A program made the position numbers and the translations under genes. The notes below the pieces were generated by a model. That model was not told the DNA's origin. It made no database searches and saw only the letters and a program-made list of their open reading frames with translations. From JBHHUI01 sp965248775 (GTDB lineage Bacteria; Chloroflexota; Anaerolineae; Anaerolineales; JBHHUI01), in contig OZ252150.1 in NCBI GenBank assembly GCA_965248775.1, forward strand, positions 62,001-126,000: a DNA stretch of 64,000 bases, in the 5' to 3' direction. Positions within the stretch are counted from its first letter, which is position 1; every line of letters begins with the position of its first letter. Of this stretch, positions 33,042 to 40,998 are shown piece by piece.

Positions 33042-34550
33042 GCTTCGCGAAAATACTGCTTATTCAAAAAGAATGCGCGAATTCAAGGCGATAAAGGCGC
33101 TCTCCCGTGACCCCGGACCCACGGGACGGGGTGGCTCGCTTATGACCCAATATTCCGGTCTGCAAATGGTCTGTCTTGGATCTTTTTTTTGAAATTGTAG
33201 GATTATTCCAGGCCAACTTTGATAAATCGGCCTTGGCTAACGTTCTGCGTAGCCGGCCTGGTGTTTGTTTGGGCTTGCGGTCCCACACTTGCCCAGCGGC
33301 AGTGCTGGGGAAGCCAGATGCTTGCGGCGGCACTTGATGAGCCAGCCAAGTCAACATATTGCCAGCGACCAGCCCGAAGGCCAATAACCGCTCGCGACAG
33401 ATTGGGTTGAAAACGAATTGTCGTTGCATACCCAGGATTATTTTGGAAACCAGAGGCGGATGTTCAACTGGCCAGCGGTCCAGATAAAAGCCATACACAA
33501 CCCTCGGACGAAGTTCACGGACATTGGTAATAAGCACCCATGGCTTCTTATAGAGTGGGTCGTCAAATACAAATACATTCAGCAATTCATTGTCGGCCGC
33601 GACCTTTTGCGAGGCTAGCACAACATCGTTCCAAATCTTGACTCTTATCTTGCGACTTTTCCGTCTAAAGCCATTGGTCTTGTCAGGTTGACAGGCTGTA
33701 ATCAGATGGCCTTTATGAGTGCGATCTGTCGGTCGAATTCGTTCTCCATATTCAGCTGGGCGTCCGCGCTTGGACGTGCGTTCAGGCAGATAATTACGCC
33801 GGAACACAGCATTGTTAGCCTTCCTGACAAGATAGCGCGCCATAGCCACGCTTTGTAATTCGGTTACTTTGGCACCCGCATCATGCACTACGATGGCATC
33901 TTCTGGTAGCTTGGCTGCGATTTGTTTCAACGCCAATGCCTGTAGTTTAGATTGTCCGGCGACTTGCAGTCCGGTTTCGGAGACAATCTCCTTGAGAAGT
34001 CCCATTCGTTTTCCCGGTTTATCTTTGACACGCCCAACTTCACACACCAGCGCACACCCAACACCCAGCACTGCTTTGCCTGCTGACCCTCGGTAGTATT
34101 TCCCCTTGGCATCTTTCAAAGCAGGCCGCCCGACAAATGTCAGATCGATATCCAGCGCCCGATAACCTTGTCGATAGATGATTTCAAATTTGTTGCTACT
34201 CAATACTTGTGACCGCTGTGCATCGATAACTTCCTGCACGCTGTACACACCTGTTCGCAACGTATTTTCTATCCGATGACATGTATCTGCTGAATAGCCA
34301 CTTGCTGCCAACGCCGGGAATAATGCCCCGCGACAGTCAAGAAACTTGCCGCTCATTATGCTTAACATCAACTGCAGCATATTTTGATTGGTTCCCTTTG
34401 GCAGTCCTGCCACACAGTTTTCAACGAAAATTTGGGTTTGTTGTATTATTGCGTCCATCGCAGATCGTGTTCCTTATTTGGTGTTTTGACCAACCCCATT
34501 TTTGAACACTTTCTGCGTTTTGTCACCCCCTCACTTAGCGGAAACTAAAG
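32992..34550 (-). mobile_element. IS4-like element (1559 bp)
   Basis: The ends are CTTTAGTTTCCGCTAA at 32992 and its complement ending at 34550. A 5-bp direct repeat TTTAT flanks it (32987-32991, 34551-34555). It inserted into the last codons of the Wzy-like gene. Confidence 0.85.
33064..34458 (-). CDS. DDE transposase, IS4-like
   Basis: The 464-residue protein has a helical N-terminus and a DDE domain with LDIDLTFVGRPAL (first Asp), IVVHDAGAKVTELQ (second Asp) and FYLDRWPVEHPPL (Glu in the YREK-like region). It ends with a basic tail. The frame is complete, so the element could still be mobile. Exact family (IS4 or a close uncharacterised group) is uncertain. Confidence 0.8.
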   Translation of the reverse strand: MDAIIQQTQIFVENCVAGLPKGTNQNMLQLMLSIMSGKFLDCRGALFPALAASGYSADTCHRIENTLRTGVYSVQEVIDAQRSQVLSSNKFEIIYRQGYRALDIDLTFVGRPALKDAKGKYYRGSAGKAVLGVGCALVCEVGRVKDKPGKRMGLLKEIVSETGLQVAGQSKLQALALKQIAAKLPEDAIVVHDAGAKVTELQSVAMARYLVRKANNAVFRRNYLPERTSKRGRPAEYGERIRPTDRTHKGHLITACQPDKTNGFRRKSRKIRVKIWNDVVLASQKVAADNELLNVFVFDDPLYKKPWVLITNVRELRPRVVYGFYLDRWPVEHPPLVSKIILGMQRQFVFNPICRERLLAFGLVAGNMLTWLAHQVPPQASGFPSTAAGQVWDRKPKQTPGRLRRTLAKADLSKLAWNNPTISKKRSKTDHLQTGILGHKRATPSRGSGVTGERLYRLEFAHSF

Positions 34551-34725
34551 TTTATCGAAAGCCAAAGTAATGGGATAATTGGCCGCTAAGCAGGCAGGAG
34601 CTTAGGATGAAATTTTCGATAGAAATGGATCTAAACGCGAGCCGGAGCACTGGCTGGTAAGCATTGGACGACCCAGGTAAGTTGAAAGGGCCAAATCTAG
34701 AGAGTGATGCGAATCCTATTTACGT
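34551..34725. other. Intergenic: detached 3' end of the Wzy-like gene and leader of gtrA
   Basis: 34556-34578 holds the original last codons and stop of the Wzy-like gene. CTAAGC and GCTTAG near 34587-34606 form a short stem-loop. No promoter for the GtrA gene is clear. Confidence 0.4.
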
Positions 34726-35196
34726 ATGATTACTTCGTTGGTGGAATTTTCACAGAACAATCGCAAAGAGATCGTCCGCTTCCTGAAATTTTCTGTGGTG
34801 GGCACCATCGGCTTCGTTGTTGATGCCGGTACTTTCAATCTTCTTTTTCTCGCGGGCCTCAACACCGATACGCTTGAACTTGTAGCCAAGACAATCTCGT
34901 TTCTGCTTGCAATCATCAGCAACTTTATTTGGAACCGGTATTGGACATATCCCGATTCACGCTCCAAGCCTCTACGGCTGCAAATTGGTCAGTTCTTTGG
35001 TGTTAACGTTGTCGGTCTTTTTCTCAATCTGCTCATCTTTGGCATTGTCGGAAACTATCTTACCCCGCGCCTCGAGCCGTTGCTCGATAATGGCCGGCTG
35101 ATCGCGAACAACCTTGCATTGGTGACAGCCGTGGCCGTAGTCTTGTTCTGGAACTTCTTCGTTAATCGTTATTGGACTTATAACGATGTATCCTGA
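34726..35196 (+). CDS. GtrA family membrane protein
   Basis: A 156-residue protein with four membrane helices and the GtrA pattern: IVRFLKFSVVGTIGFVVDAG, NFIWNRYWTYPDS between helices 2 and 3, and WNFFVNRYWTYND at the end. GtrA proteins are thought to help translocate lipid-linked sugars (undecaprenyl-phosphate glucose or arabinan precursors). It is followed by a GT4 glycosyltransferase and preceded by a Wzy-like gene, consistent with a surface-glycan locus. Confidence 0.87.
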   Translation: MITSLVEFSQNNRKEIVRFLKFSVVGTIGFVVDAGTFNLLFLAGLNTDTLELVAKTISFLLAIISNFIWNRYWTYPDSRSKPLRLQIGQFFGVNVVGLFLNLLIFGIVGNYLTPRLEPLLDNGRLIANNLALVTAVAVVLFWNFFVNRYWTYNDVS

Positions 35197-35241
35197 GAGC
35201 AGCCTCAACTCGCTCTCATTTTCTTTCATCACGAATAAGAA

Positions 35242-36384
35242 ATGACTGGCCGCCGTATCGGCCTGGATGTAACCGCTGCCGTTCGGCAGGGCGGCGGTAT
35301 TGGACGCTATGTACGCGAACTTTTACGCGCGCTTGCAAACCAGGATGAAGAACAGCAATACCGCTTATTCTTCGCATCGCAGCGCCCATTACCGCACGCC
35401 CTACCAAATCTTCCATCCAATTTTCATATACGCAGACTGCCATGGCACGATATCTGGCACGCGCGCCTCTGGCACCGACTACGGCTCCCACTGCCGGTAG
35501 AAACTTTTACAGGGCGAGTAGACCTTTACCACTCCCCGGATTTCACCCTGCCTCCGGTGCTGCCGGGCACGCCAACAGTACTCACAGTTCACGATCTCTC
35601 ATTCGCCAAAGACCCTGACTCGGCATCGCCCGGGTTGCGTGGGTATCTGGATCTTGTGGTTCCGCGCTCAGTCCAGCGCGCAACGCATGTTTTGGCGGAT
35701 TCGCAAGCCACAAAGGATGACCTGATCGAGTTATACGGCACACCCGCAGAGAAGATCAGCGTACTGTATAGCGGTGTGGAAGCATCCTTCCGTCCCATCG
35801 ATGACGAAGCAAAACTCGCAGCCGTGCGGGAGCGCTATCACCTTGGCGCTGCCCCTTTTATCTTCTCCATCAGTACCATCCAACCGCGCAAGAATTACCG
35901 ACGCCTGATTGCCGCCTTTGATGCGTCTTTGCGGAGTACTGATTTCAACTTGGTTATTGCGGGTTGTAAGGGCTGGCTTTATGATGAGATCTTTGCTGAA
36001 GTCGAGCGCCGCGAGCTTGCTGGCCGGGTACTCTTCCCTGGGTTTGTTGATGATGCTGATCTGTCGGCGCTTTATTCCGCTGCGGAAGCGCTGGCGTACC
36101 CATCGCTATATGAGGGGTTTGGTCTGCCGCTATTGGAAGCGATGGCCTGCGGCACACCGGTGCTGGCTTCCACAGCGCCTTGCCTGCCGGAGGTCGCCGG
36201 AAAAGCGGCCCTGCTCGTGGACCCCTATGATGTGGATGAGATTGCAGCTGGCCTGCAACAGATCGTTTCTGATTCAGCTTTACGGATTAAGCTAGTCGAA
36301 CGGGGATTTGAACGTGCTGCCCAATTCCGATGGGAAGATTCCGCGCAGAGGTTGATTCAACTATATGAAGAACTCGCCCTATAA
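35242..36384 (+). CDS. GT4-family glycosyltransferase
   Basis: A 380-residue GT-B-fold enzyme. The N-domain has GLDVTAAVRQGGGIGRYVREL and VLTVHDLSFAKDP. The C-domain has FIFSISTIQPRKNYRRLIAAF (donor diphosphate contacts) and the retaining-GT EX7E motif YPSLYEGFGLPLLEAMACGTPV. No signal peptide. It would add a sugar from a nucleotide donor to a cytoplasmic lipid-linked glycan; donor and acceptor are unknown. It lies 45 bases after gtrA. Confidence 0.88.
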   Translation: MTGRRIGLDVTAAVRQGGGIGRYVRELLRALANQDEEQQYRLFFASQRPLPHALPNLPSNFHIRRLPWHDIWHARLWHRLRLPLPVETFTGRVDLYHSPDFTLPPVLPGTPTVLTVHDLSFAKDPDSASPGLRGYLDLVVPRSVQRATHVLADSQATKDDLIELYGTPAEKISVLYSGVEASFRPIDDEAKLAAVRERYHLGAAPFIFSISTIQPRKNYRRLIAAFDASLRSTDFNLVIAGCKGWLYDEIFAEVERRELAGRVLFPGFVDDADLSALYSAAEALAYPSLYEGFGLPLLEAMACGTPVLASTAPCLPEVAGKAALLVDPYDVDEIAAGLQQIVSDSALRIKLVERGFERAAQFRWEDSAQRLIQLYEELAL

Positions 36385-36446
36385 TAGGTTTCTCCTTTTC
36401 TATGTTTATCGACAAGTTCGGGGCAGGGGAGCTGGGACAATATTCC

Positions 36447-38120
36447 ATGACCGAATCAACCGACTTCATCCGCACATTCATAAAAGAAGATTTAGCTGCA
36501 GGTAAGTTTGACGGTCGCGTTCAGACGCGCTTTCCACCCGAACCAAACGGCTATTTGCACATCGGACACGCGAAGGCCATCTGTTTGAATTTCGGGGTGG
36601 CACAGGATTTTCGTGGTGTTTGTAGCTTGCGTTTCGATGATACAAATCCGACCAAGGAAGAAGTTGAGTTCGTCGATGGAATGCAGGAAGACATTCATTG
36701 GCTCGGTTACGATTGGACTGATCATCTCTACTTCGCCTCGGGATACTTTGAGCAGCTCTATCAATTCGCCGTCAAACTTGTCAAGAAAGGCAAGGCGTAC
36801 GTTGACGATCTGAGTGCGGAGGAAATTCGTGACTATCGAGGCACGCTGACAGAACCGGGCAAGGATAGTCCGTATCGGAACCGATCGGCTGAGGAAAACC
36901 TCGACCTTTTCGAGCGCATGCGTAGTGGTGAGTTCCCGAACGGGGCGCGCGTGTTGCGCGCAAAAATCGATATGATCTCCGGCAATCTGAACATGCGCGA
37001 TCCGGTCATGTACCGAATTCTGCACGCAACACACCACCGCACCGGCGACGAATGGTGCATGTATCCACTTTACGACTTCACCCATGGCCAGTCCGATTCA
37101 ATCGAGGGCGTATCGCATTCTCTATGCTCACTAGAATTCGAGGATCACCGCCCGCTGTACGATTGGTTCCTTGACGAGTTGGAAATCTACCATCCTCGCC
37201 AGATCGAGTTTGCCCGTCTGAATATAACCTACACTATCACAAGCAAGCGCATACTTGGACGGCTGATTTCCGAGGGGCATGTGCGGGGTTGGGATGATCC
37301 CCGCATGCCAACCCTAACCGGCATGCGCCGGCGCGGCTATCCTCCGGAAGTGATCCGCACTTTCTGTGAAAGAGTCGGTGTGGCGAAAACAAACAGCACC
37401 GTCGAAATTGAACTGCTAGAGCACATCCTGAGGGAAAATCTGAATCAACATTCGCCGCGAGTGATGGCTGTTCTAAATCCATTGCGTGTTGTGCTGACTA
37501 ATTATCCCGAAGACCGGACTGAGTATATGAAGGCCATCAACAATCCGGAGGACGAGAGCGCCGGGACGCGCAAAGTACCCTTCTCCCGCGTACTGTATAT
37601 CGAGCGTGCCGATTTTCGCGAAGACCCTCCGCGGAAATTTTTTAGGCTTGCCCCCGGCCGCGAAGTGCGCCTGCGTTCTGCATATTTCATCACCTGTAGC
37701 GACGTTATCAAAGATGAGGCCGGCGAGATTATAGAACTCCACTGCACTTACGATCCGGAGACGCGCGGTGGCGCTGCACCGGATGGCCGCAAGGTGAAGG
37801 GCACATTGCACTGGGTCTCGGCAGAACACGCGCTCAATGCAGAAGTGCGGATGTACGACCGATTGTTTAGCGAACCCGATCCCGGCAGCTATTCTGATAA
37901 GGACTTCGATGACATTCTGAATCCCGAGTCGCTGCAGATCATTCCAGATGCAAAGGTGGAGCCAAGCCTGTCTGACGCGCAGCCAGGTAGTCGCTATCAA
38001 TTTGAGCGCGTGGGATACTTCGTAGTCGATTCAGAAGATTCGCGCGCTGACAAGCTGGTTTTCAATCGTACTGTTGCATTGCGGGATAGCTGGGCGAAGC
38101 TGCAAAAGAGAAGCTCATGA
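36447..38120 (+). CDS. glnS: Glutaminyl-tRNA synthetase
   Basis: A class I synthetase of 557 residues. FPPEPNGYLHIGHAKAICLN holds the HIGH signature; CSLRFDDTNPTKEEVEFVD, GVSHSLCSLEFEDHRPLYDW and the anticodon-binding C-terminal beta-barrels follow. The KMSKS loop reads TITSKRILGRL, with Thr where Met is usual. I start at ATG 36447 (MTESTDFIRTFIKEDL); the frame extends to 36402. GlnRS charges tRNA-Gln directly. A tRNA-Gln gene lies 1.5 kb downstream and GluRS is also present. Such GlnRS genes in bacteria are generally held to be of eukaryotic origin by transfer. Confidence 0.93.
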   Translation: MTESTDFIRTFIKEDLAAGKFDGRVQTRFPPEPNGYLHIGHAKAICLNFGVAQDFRGVCSLRFDDTNPTKEEVEFVDGMQEDIHWLGYDWTDHLYFASGYFEQLYQFAVKLVKKGKAYVDDLSAEEIRDYRGTLTEPGKDSPYRNRSAEENLDLFERMRSGEFPNGARVLRAKIDMISGNLNMRDPVMYRILHATHHRTGDEWCMYPLYDFTHGQSDSIEGVSHSLCSLEFEDHRPLYDWFLDELEIYHPRQIEFARLNITYTITSKRILGRLISEGHVRGWDDPRMPTLTGMRRRGYPPEVIRTFCERVGVAKTNSTVEIELLEHILRENLNQHSPRVMAVLNPLRVVLTNYPEDRTEYMKAINNPEDESAGTRKVPFSRVLYIERADFREDPPRKFFRLAPGREVRLRSAYFITCSDVIKDEAGEIIELHCTYDPETRGGAAPDGRKVKGTLHWVSAEHALNAEVRMYDRLFSEPDPGSYSDKDFDDILNPESLQIIPDAKVEPSLSDAQPGSRYQFERVGYFVVDSEDSRADKLVFNRTVALRDSWAKLQKRSS

Positions 38121-38134
38121 TTCGATAAATCGTT

Positions 38135-38506
38135 GTGGCAAAATTTATTCCGCTGTACACAACCCTCGGAGATCTCGAAGCCTATTACTACAATGGGCAT
38201 TTATTCAACCTGAATGCTGAATGGATTGGCTTTGTTATTCCGCAAACTGCGAATGTTTATTCTGTGCTGGGCTATTATGTGGGGCGCATAACGCAGCGGG
38301 GTCGTATTTTGAGGCGCCGGACTCTGGAAACAAGAGCATTGAAACAAGCCGTTCCACCTGCGCCGTCAAAGCCACGACTGCCGGCAACAGCGCCCCTTGC
38401 GCCAATGTTCTCCGAAATTGATTTTGGAACCGTCGACGTACTCGATGAAATGCGTGACCGTCTTCATCCGCCAGACACCGGCGAATGGAAGGAGGATATG
38501 GACTGA
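38135..38506 (+). CDS. Conserved hypothetical protein, beta-rich N-terminus
   Basis: A 123-residue protein. The first 60 residues alternate aromatic beta strands and turns (YYNGHLFNLNAEWIGFVIPQ, ANVYSVLGYYVGRITQRGRIL), resembling small beta-flower domains found in hypothetical proteins. A Pro-rich linker (PPAPSKPRLPATAPLAP) and an acidic tail follow. It starts at GTG 38135. The stop overlaps the next start (TGATG), so it is coupled to the thioesterase gene. Function unknown. Confidence 0.65.
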   Translation: MAKFIPLYTTLGDLEAYYYNGHLFNLNAEWIGFVIPQTANVYSVLGYYVGRITQRGRILRRRTLETRALKQAVPPAPSKPRLPATAPLAPMFSEIDFGTVDVLDEMRDRLHPPDTGEWKEDMD

Positions 38507-38997
38507 TGTCCGGAGTTGCACCTAAATCAGTTGCCGCCTCACGGGTACAGCTGACACAACTCATGCAGAACGAGCATGCCAATTTGAGTGGTAACGTCCA
38601 CGGGGGTTGGATCATGAAGTTGTGTGATGAAGCCGGCGGCCTTGCTGCTTTGCGCCATTCGCAACGGCAGGTAGTTACCGTTGCAATTGATTCAATGACA
38701 TTCCAGGAGCCTGTCAGTGTAGGGGAGTTGCTGCACCTGACTGCGCGGCTCACATGGGTGGGTAGGTCTTCTATGGAAGTGCTCGTCACAGTGGACGCCG
38801 AAAATCCCCTCACAGGTGATCGGGTGCGAACGAACTCAGCCTATATAGTTTACGTTGGTTTGGATAATAGAGGTCGTCCAGCAGCGACGCCGCCCTTGGA
38901 ATGTGAAACAGACGAACAAAAGCAGCGCATGGAAGCTGGTGCCCAACGCCAACGGGATCGGCTTAAGCGTCGTGAGATGCACCACACTGATGTGTGA
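38506..38997 (+). CDS. Acyl-CoA thioesterase, hotdog fold (YciA/BACH-like)
   Basis: A 163-residue hotdog protein: QLTQLMQNEHANLSGNVHGG, then WIMKLCDEAGGLAALRHS (the catalytic Asn/Asp region), VTVAIDSMTFQEPVSVGELL and SMEVLVTVDAENPLTGDRV. This is the usual layout of YciA-type acyl-CoA hydrolases. The C-terminal 30 residues are charged. GGAGG precedes the ATG at 38506. Substrate chain length cannot be predicted. Confidence 0.85.
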   Translation: MSGVAPKSVAASRVQLTQLMQNEHANLSGNVHGGWIMKLCDEAGGLAALRHSQRQVVTVAIDSMTFQEPVSVGELLHLTARLTWVGRSSMEVLVTVDAENPLTGDRVRTNSAYIVYVGLDNRGRPAATPPLECETDEQKQRMEAGAQRQRDRLKRREMHHTDV

Positions 38998-39058
38998 TCT
39001 GTACACTTATTAGAAACTGTCAGATGACCAATAATTTTATCTTCAAGAGGGGGATGAG

Positions 39059-39580
39059 ATGACAACTGAAAGAGTCGGATTAGTGAAGTTGGGCGAAACG
39101 GATGTCACAGTGCAGGGTGACGATGTGATCACCGGTCAGACGGCGCCCGAGTTTAAAGTACGGGATAACAATTGGCGTTGGGTAAATGGCATCGAATCAA
39201 CACGCGGTTCTGTGCGTATCATTGGAGCCCTGCCTTCCCTCAGCACACCGGTTTGTGATCGTGAAACACGCCACTTCAACGAAGAGGCGCCCAAGCTCAG
39301 CGACGATCTCCATCTCATGTTCGTCAGTATGGACTTGCCTCCTACTCAACAGAATTGGTGCGCGGCTGCCGGTGTGGAAGGTGTAAAGACACTCTCGGAC
39401 GCATTCGATGGTAATTTTGGCGTGAGCTACGGTGTCATGATCAAAGAATGGCGCTGGTTCCGGCGTGCGGTCTGGGTCGTTGATCGCGAAGACAAAGTTG
39501 TCTATTCGGAATACACGTCTGGTTTGGGTATCGAGCCGGACTATGAGGCGGTGTTGGTGGCCGCGCGCGAAGCGCTTTAA
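39059..39580 (+). CDS. tpx: Thiol peroxidase
   Basis: An atypical 2-Cys peroxiredoxin of 173 residues that reduces peroxides using thioredoxin. The peroxidatic Cys is in LPSLSTPVCDRETRHFNEEA and the resolving Cys in NWCAAAGVEGVKTLSD, spaced as in Tpx. GLVKLGETDVTVQGDDVITG is the family N-terminus. GAGGGGG lies upstream of the ATG. A perfect palindrome, likely a terminator, starts three bases after the stop. Confidence 0.93.
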   Translation: MTTERVGLVKLGETDVTVQGDDVITGQTAPEFKVRDNNWRWVNGIESTRGSVRIIGALPSLSTPVCDRETRHFNEEAPKLSDDLHLMFVSMDLPPTQQNWCAAAGVEGVKTLSDAFDGNFGVSYGVMIKEWRWFRRAVWVVDREDKVVYSEYTSGLGIEPDYEAVLVAAREAL

Positions 39581-39583
39581 CCC

Positions 39584-39618
39584 AAGACCTCCGAGATTTC
39601 TGAAATCTCGGAGGTCTT
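39584..39618. terminator. Perfect 17-bp palindrome between tpx and tRNA-Gln
   Basis: AAGACCTCCGAGATTTC (39584-39600) and GAAATCTCGGAGGTCTT (39602-39618) are exact complements with one base between them. It lies between converging genes, so it could end both transcripts. No long T-run is present. Confidence 0.65.
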
Positions 39619-39627
39619 AATGCAAGG

Positions 39628-39698
39628 CTGGGGGACGAGGATTCGAACCTCGGCCGACGGATCCAGAGTCCGCTGTTCTACCACTAAACTATCCCCCA
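39628..39698 (-). tRNA. tRNA-Gln (anticodon CTG)
   Basis: From 39698 on the minus strand: acceptor TGGGGGA/TCCCCCA, D-arm GTTTAGTGGTAGAAC, anticodon stem GCGGA/TCCGT with loop CTCTGGA (anticodon CTG), T-arm CGAGG-TTCGAAT-CCTCG, discriminator G. The U1-A72 pair is typical for tRNA-Gln. CCA is not encoded. Confidence 0.95.
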
Positions 39699-39706
39699 AC
39701 AAGGGA

Positions 39707-39773
39707 GGGGCCTGCGCAATATACAGGCCCCTTTTCACTTCGGGATTATACCTCGCTCATTTAGTACATTCAA
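39707..39773 (-). promoter_or_regulatory. Promoter and leader hairpin of tRNA-Gln
   Basis: On the minus strand TTGAAT (39773-39768) and TATAAT (39750-39745) are 17 bases apart. Between the promoter and the tRNA, GGGGCCTG (39707-39714) pairs with CAGGCCCC (39724-39731). On the plus strand this stem is followed by TTTTC, so it could also stop read-through towards rocD. Confidence 0.65.
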
Positions 39774-39795
39774 ATATCGATTGCACCGTGGTGTA

Positions 39796-40998
39796 TTAAG
39801 GCAGGTTCAACACTTCGATAATCGGCATAATCGTTCCATCGAGTGTCTCACGATCGATGATGAGGGGTGGGGCGAAGCGCAGCACGTTCTCATGTGCATC
39901 TTTGATCAGGATGCTATGTTCTTTTAGAGCTTCACCAAAGCGCCGGGCGCCACCGGCGGACTTTTTGAGTTCAATCCCGATCAATAGGCCGCGTCCGCGC
40001 ACTTCCTGCACATGTGGGCTGGGAATTTCCACCAGACGCTCCTGGTAATATTCGCCTAACTTAGCAGCATTCTCAACCAGACCCTCATCAACAGTGATGT
40101 TGAGCGCTTCTATCGCGATGGCGCAGGCTAGGGGGTTGCCCCCAAAAGTGGAGCCGTGCTCACCATACTCCATGACATCCATAAGCTCGGCGTCGGCCAG
40201 GACCGCACTTACCGGATAAAAACCACCTCCCAAGGCTTTGCCAATTACCGTGACCTCCGGCCGGACACCTTCATGCTCTCACGCGAAGAACTTGCCTGTC
40301 CGCCCGAGACCGGTCTGGATCTCATCCACCATAAAGAGCACATTGTTTTCCTGGCAGATCGAATGAACTTGTTGCAGATACCCCTGTGGCGGGACGATCA
40401 CCCCGCCTTCGCCCTGAATTGGTTCCAGCAGCACCGCAGCAGTGTTGGGCGTGATCGCAGCGGCAATCGCATCGGCCTCTCCATAACGCACAATCTTGAA
40501 GCCGGGCGTGTGCGGCCCGAACATCTCCTTGTAGAGTGGTTCAGAAGAAGCTGAGATGACGGTGATTGTGCGGCCATGGAAATTGCCTTCTGCAACGATG
40601 ATCTCGGCGGTGTTCAGCGGTACGCCTTTCACTTGATAAGCCCATTTGCGCGCCAATTTAATCGCGGTTTCAATCGCCTCTGCGCCTGAGTTCATAGGGA
40701 GCGATTTGCCATATCCGCTAAGTTCGGACAGCCGTTGCATGAACAGTCCAAATTTATCGTTTCGAAAGGCGCGCGAGGTGAGTGTGAGTTGCTTTGCTTG
40801 CTCATTCATCACCTTAACCAGGCGTGGGTGGCAATGCCCCTGGTTGAGCGCCGAATATCCACTTAGACAATCTAAATACTTCTTACCATCAACATCGTAC
40901 ATCCAAACGCCTTCAGCGCGTTCAACCACAACGTCCATGGGATGGTAAATTTGGGCGCCGTATTGCTCTTCCAGACGGATATATTCTTCAGTGCTCAT
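39796..40998 (-). pseudogene. rocD: Ornithine aminotransferase with one in-frame TGA
   Basis: This is a class III PLP aminotransferase of 400 codons (ornithine to glutamate semialdehyde). QIYHPMDVVVERAEGVWMYD, NSGAEAIETAIKLARKW, GNFHGRT, MVDEIQTGLGRTGKFFA and the PLP-lysine block GKALGGGFYPVSAVLAD are all present. Codon 240 (40279-40281) is TGA in GKFFA*EHEGVRPEV, where relatives have Cys or another residue before (D/E)xE. No other lesion is seen. The gene overlaps gltX by ATGA at its start. Either a recent nonsense mutation, a sequencing error or readthrough. Confidence 0.85.
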
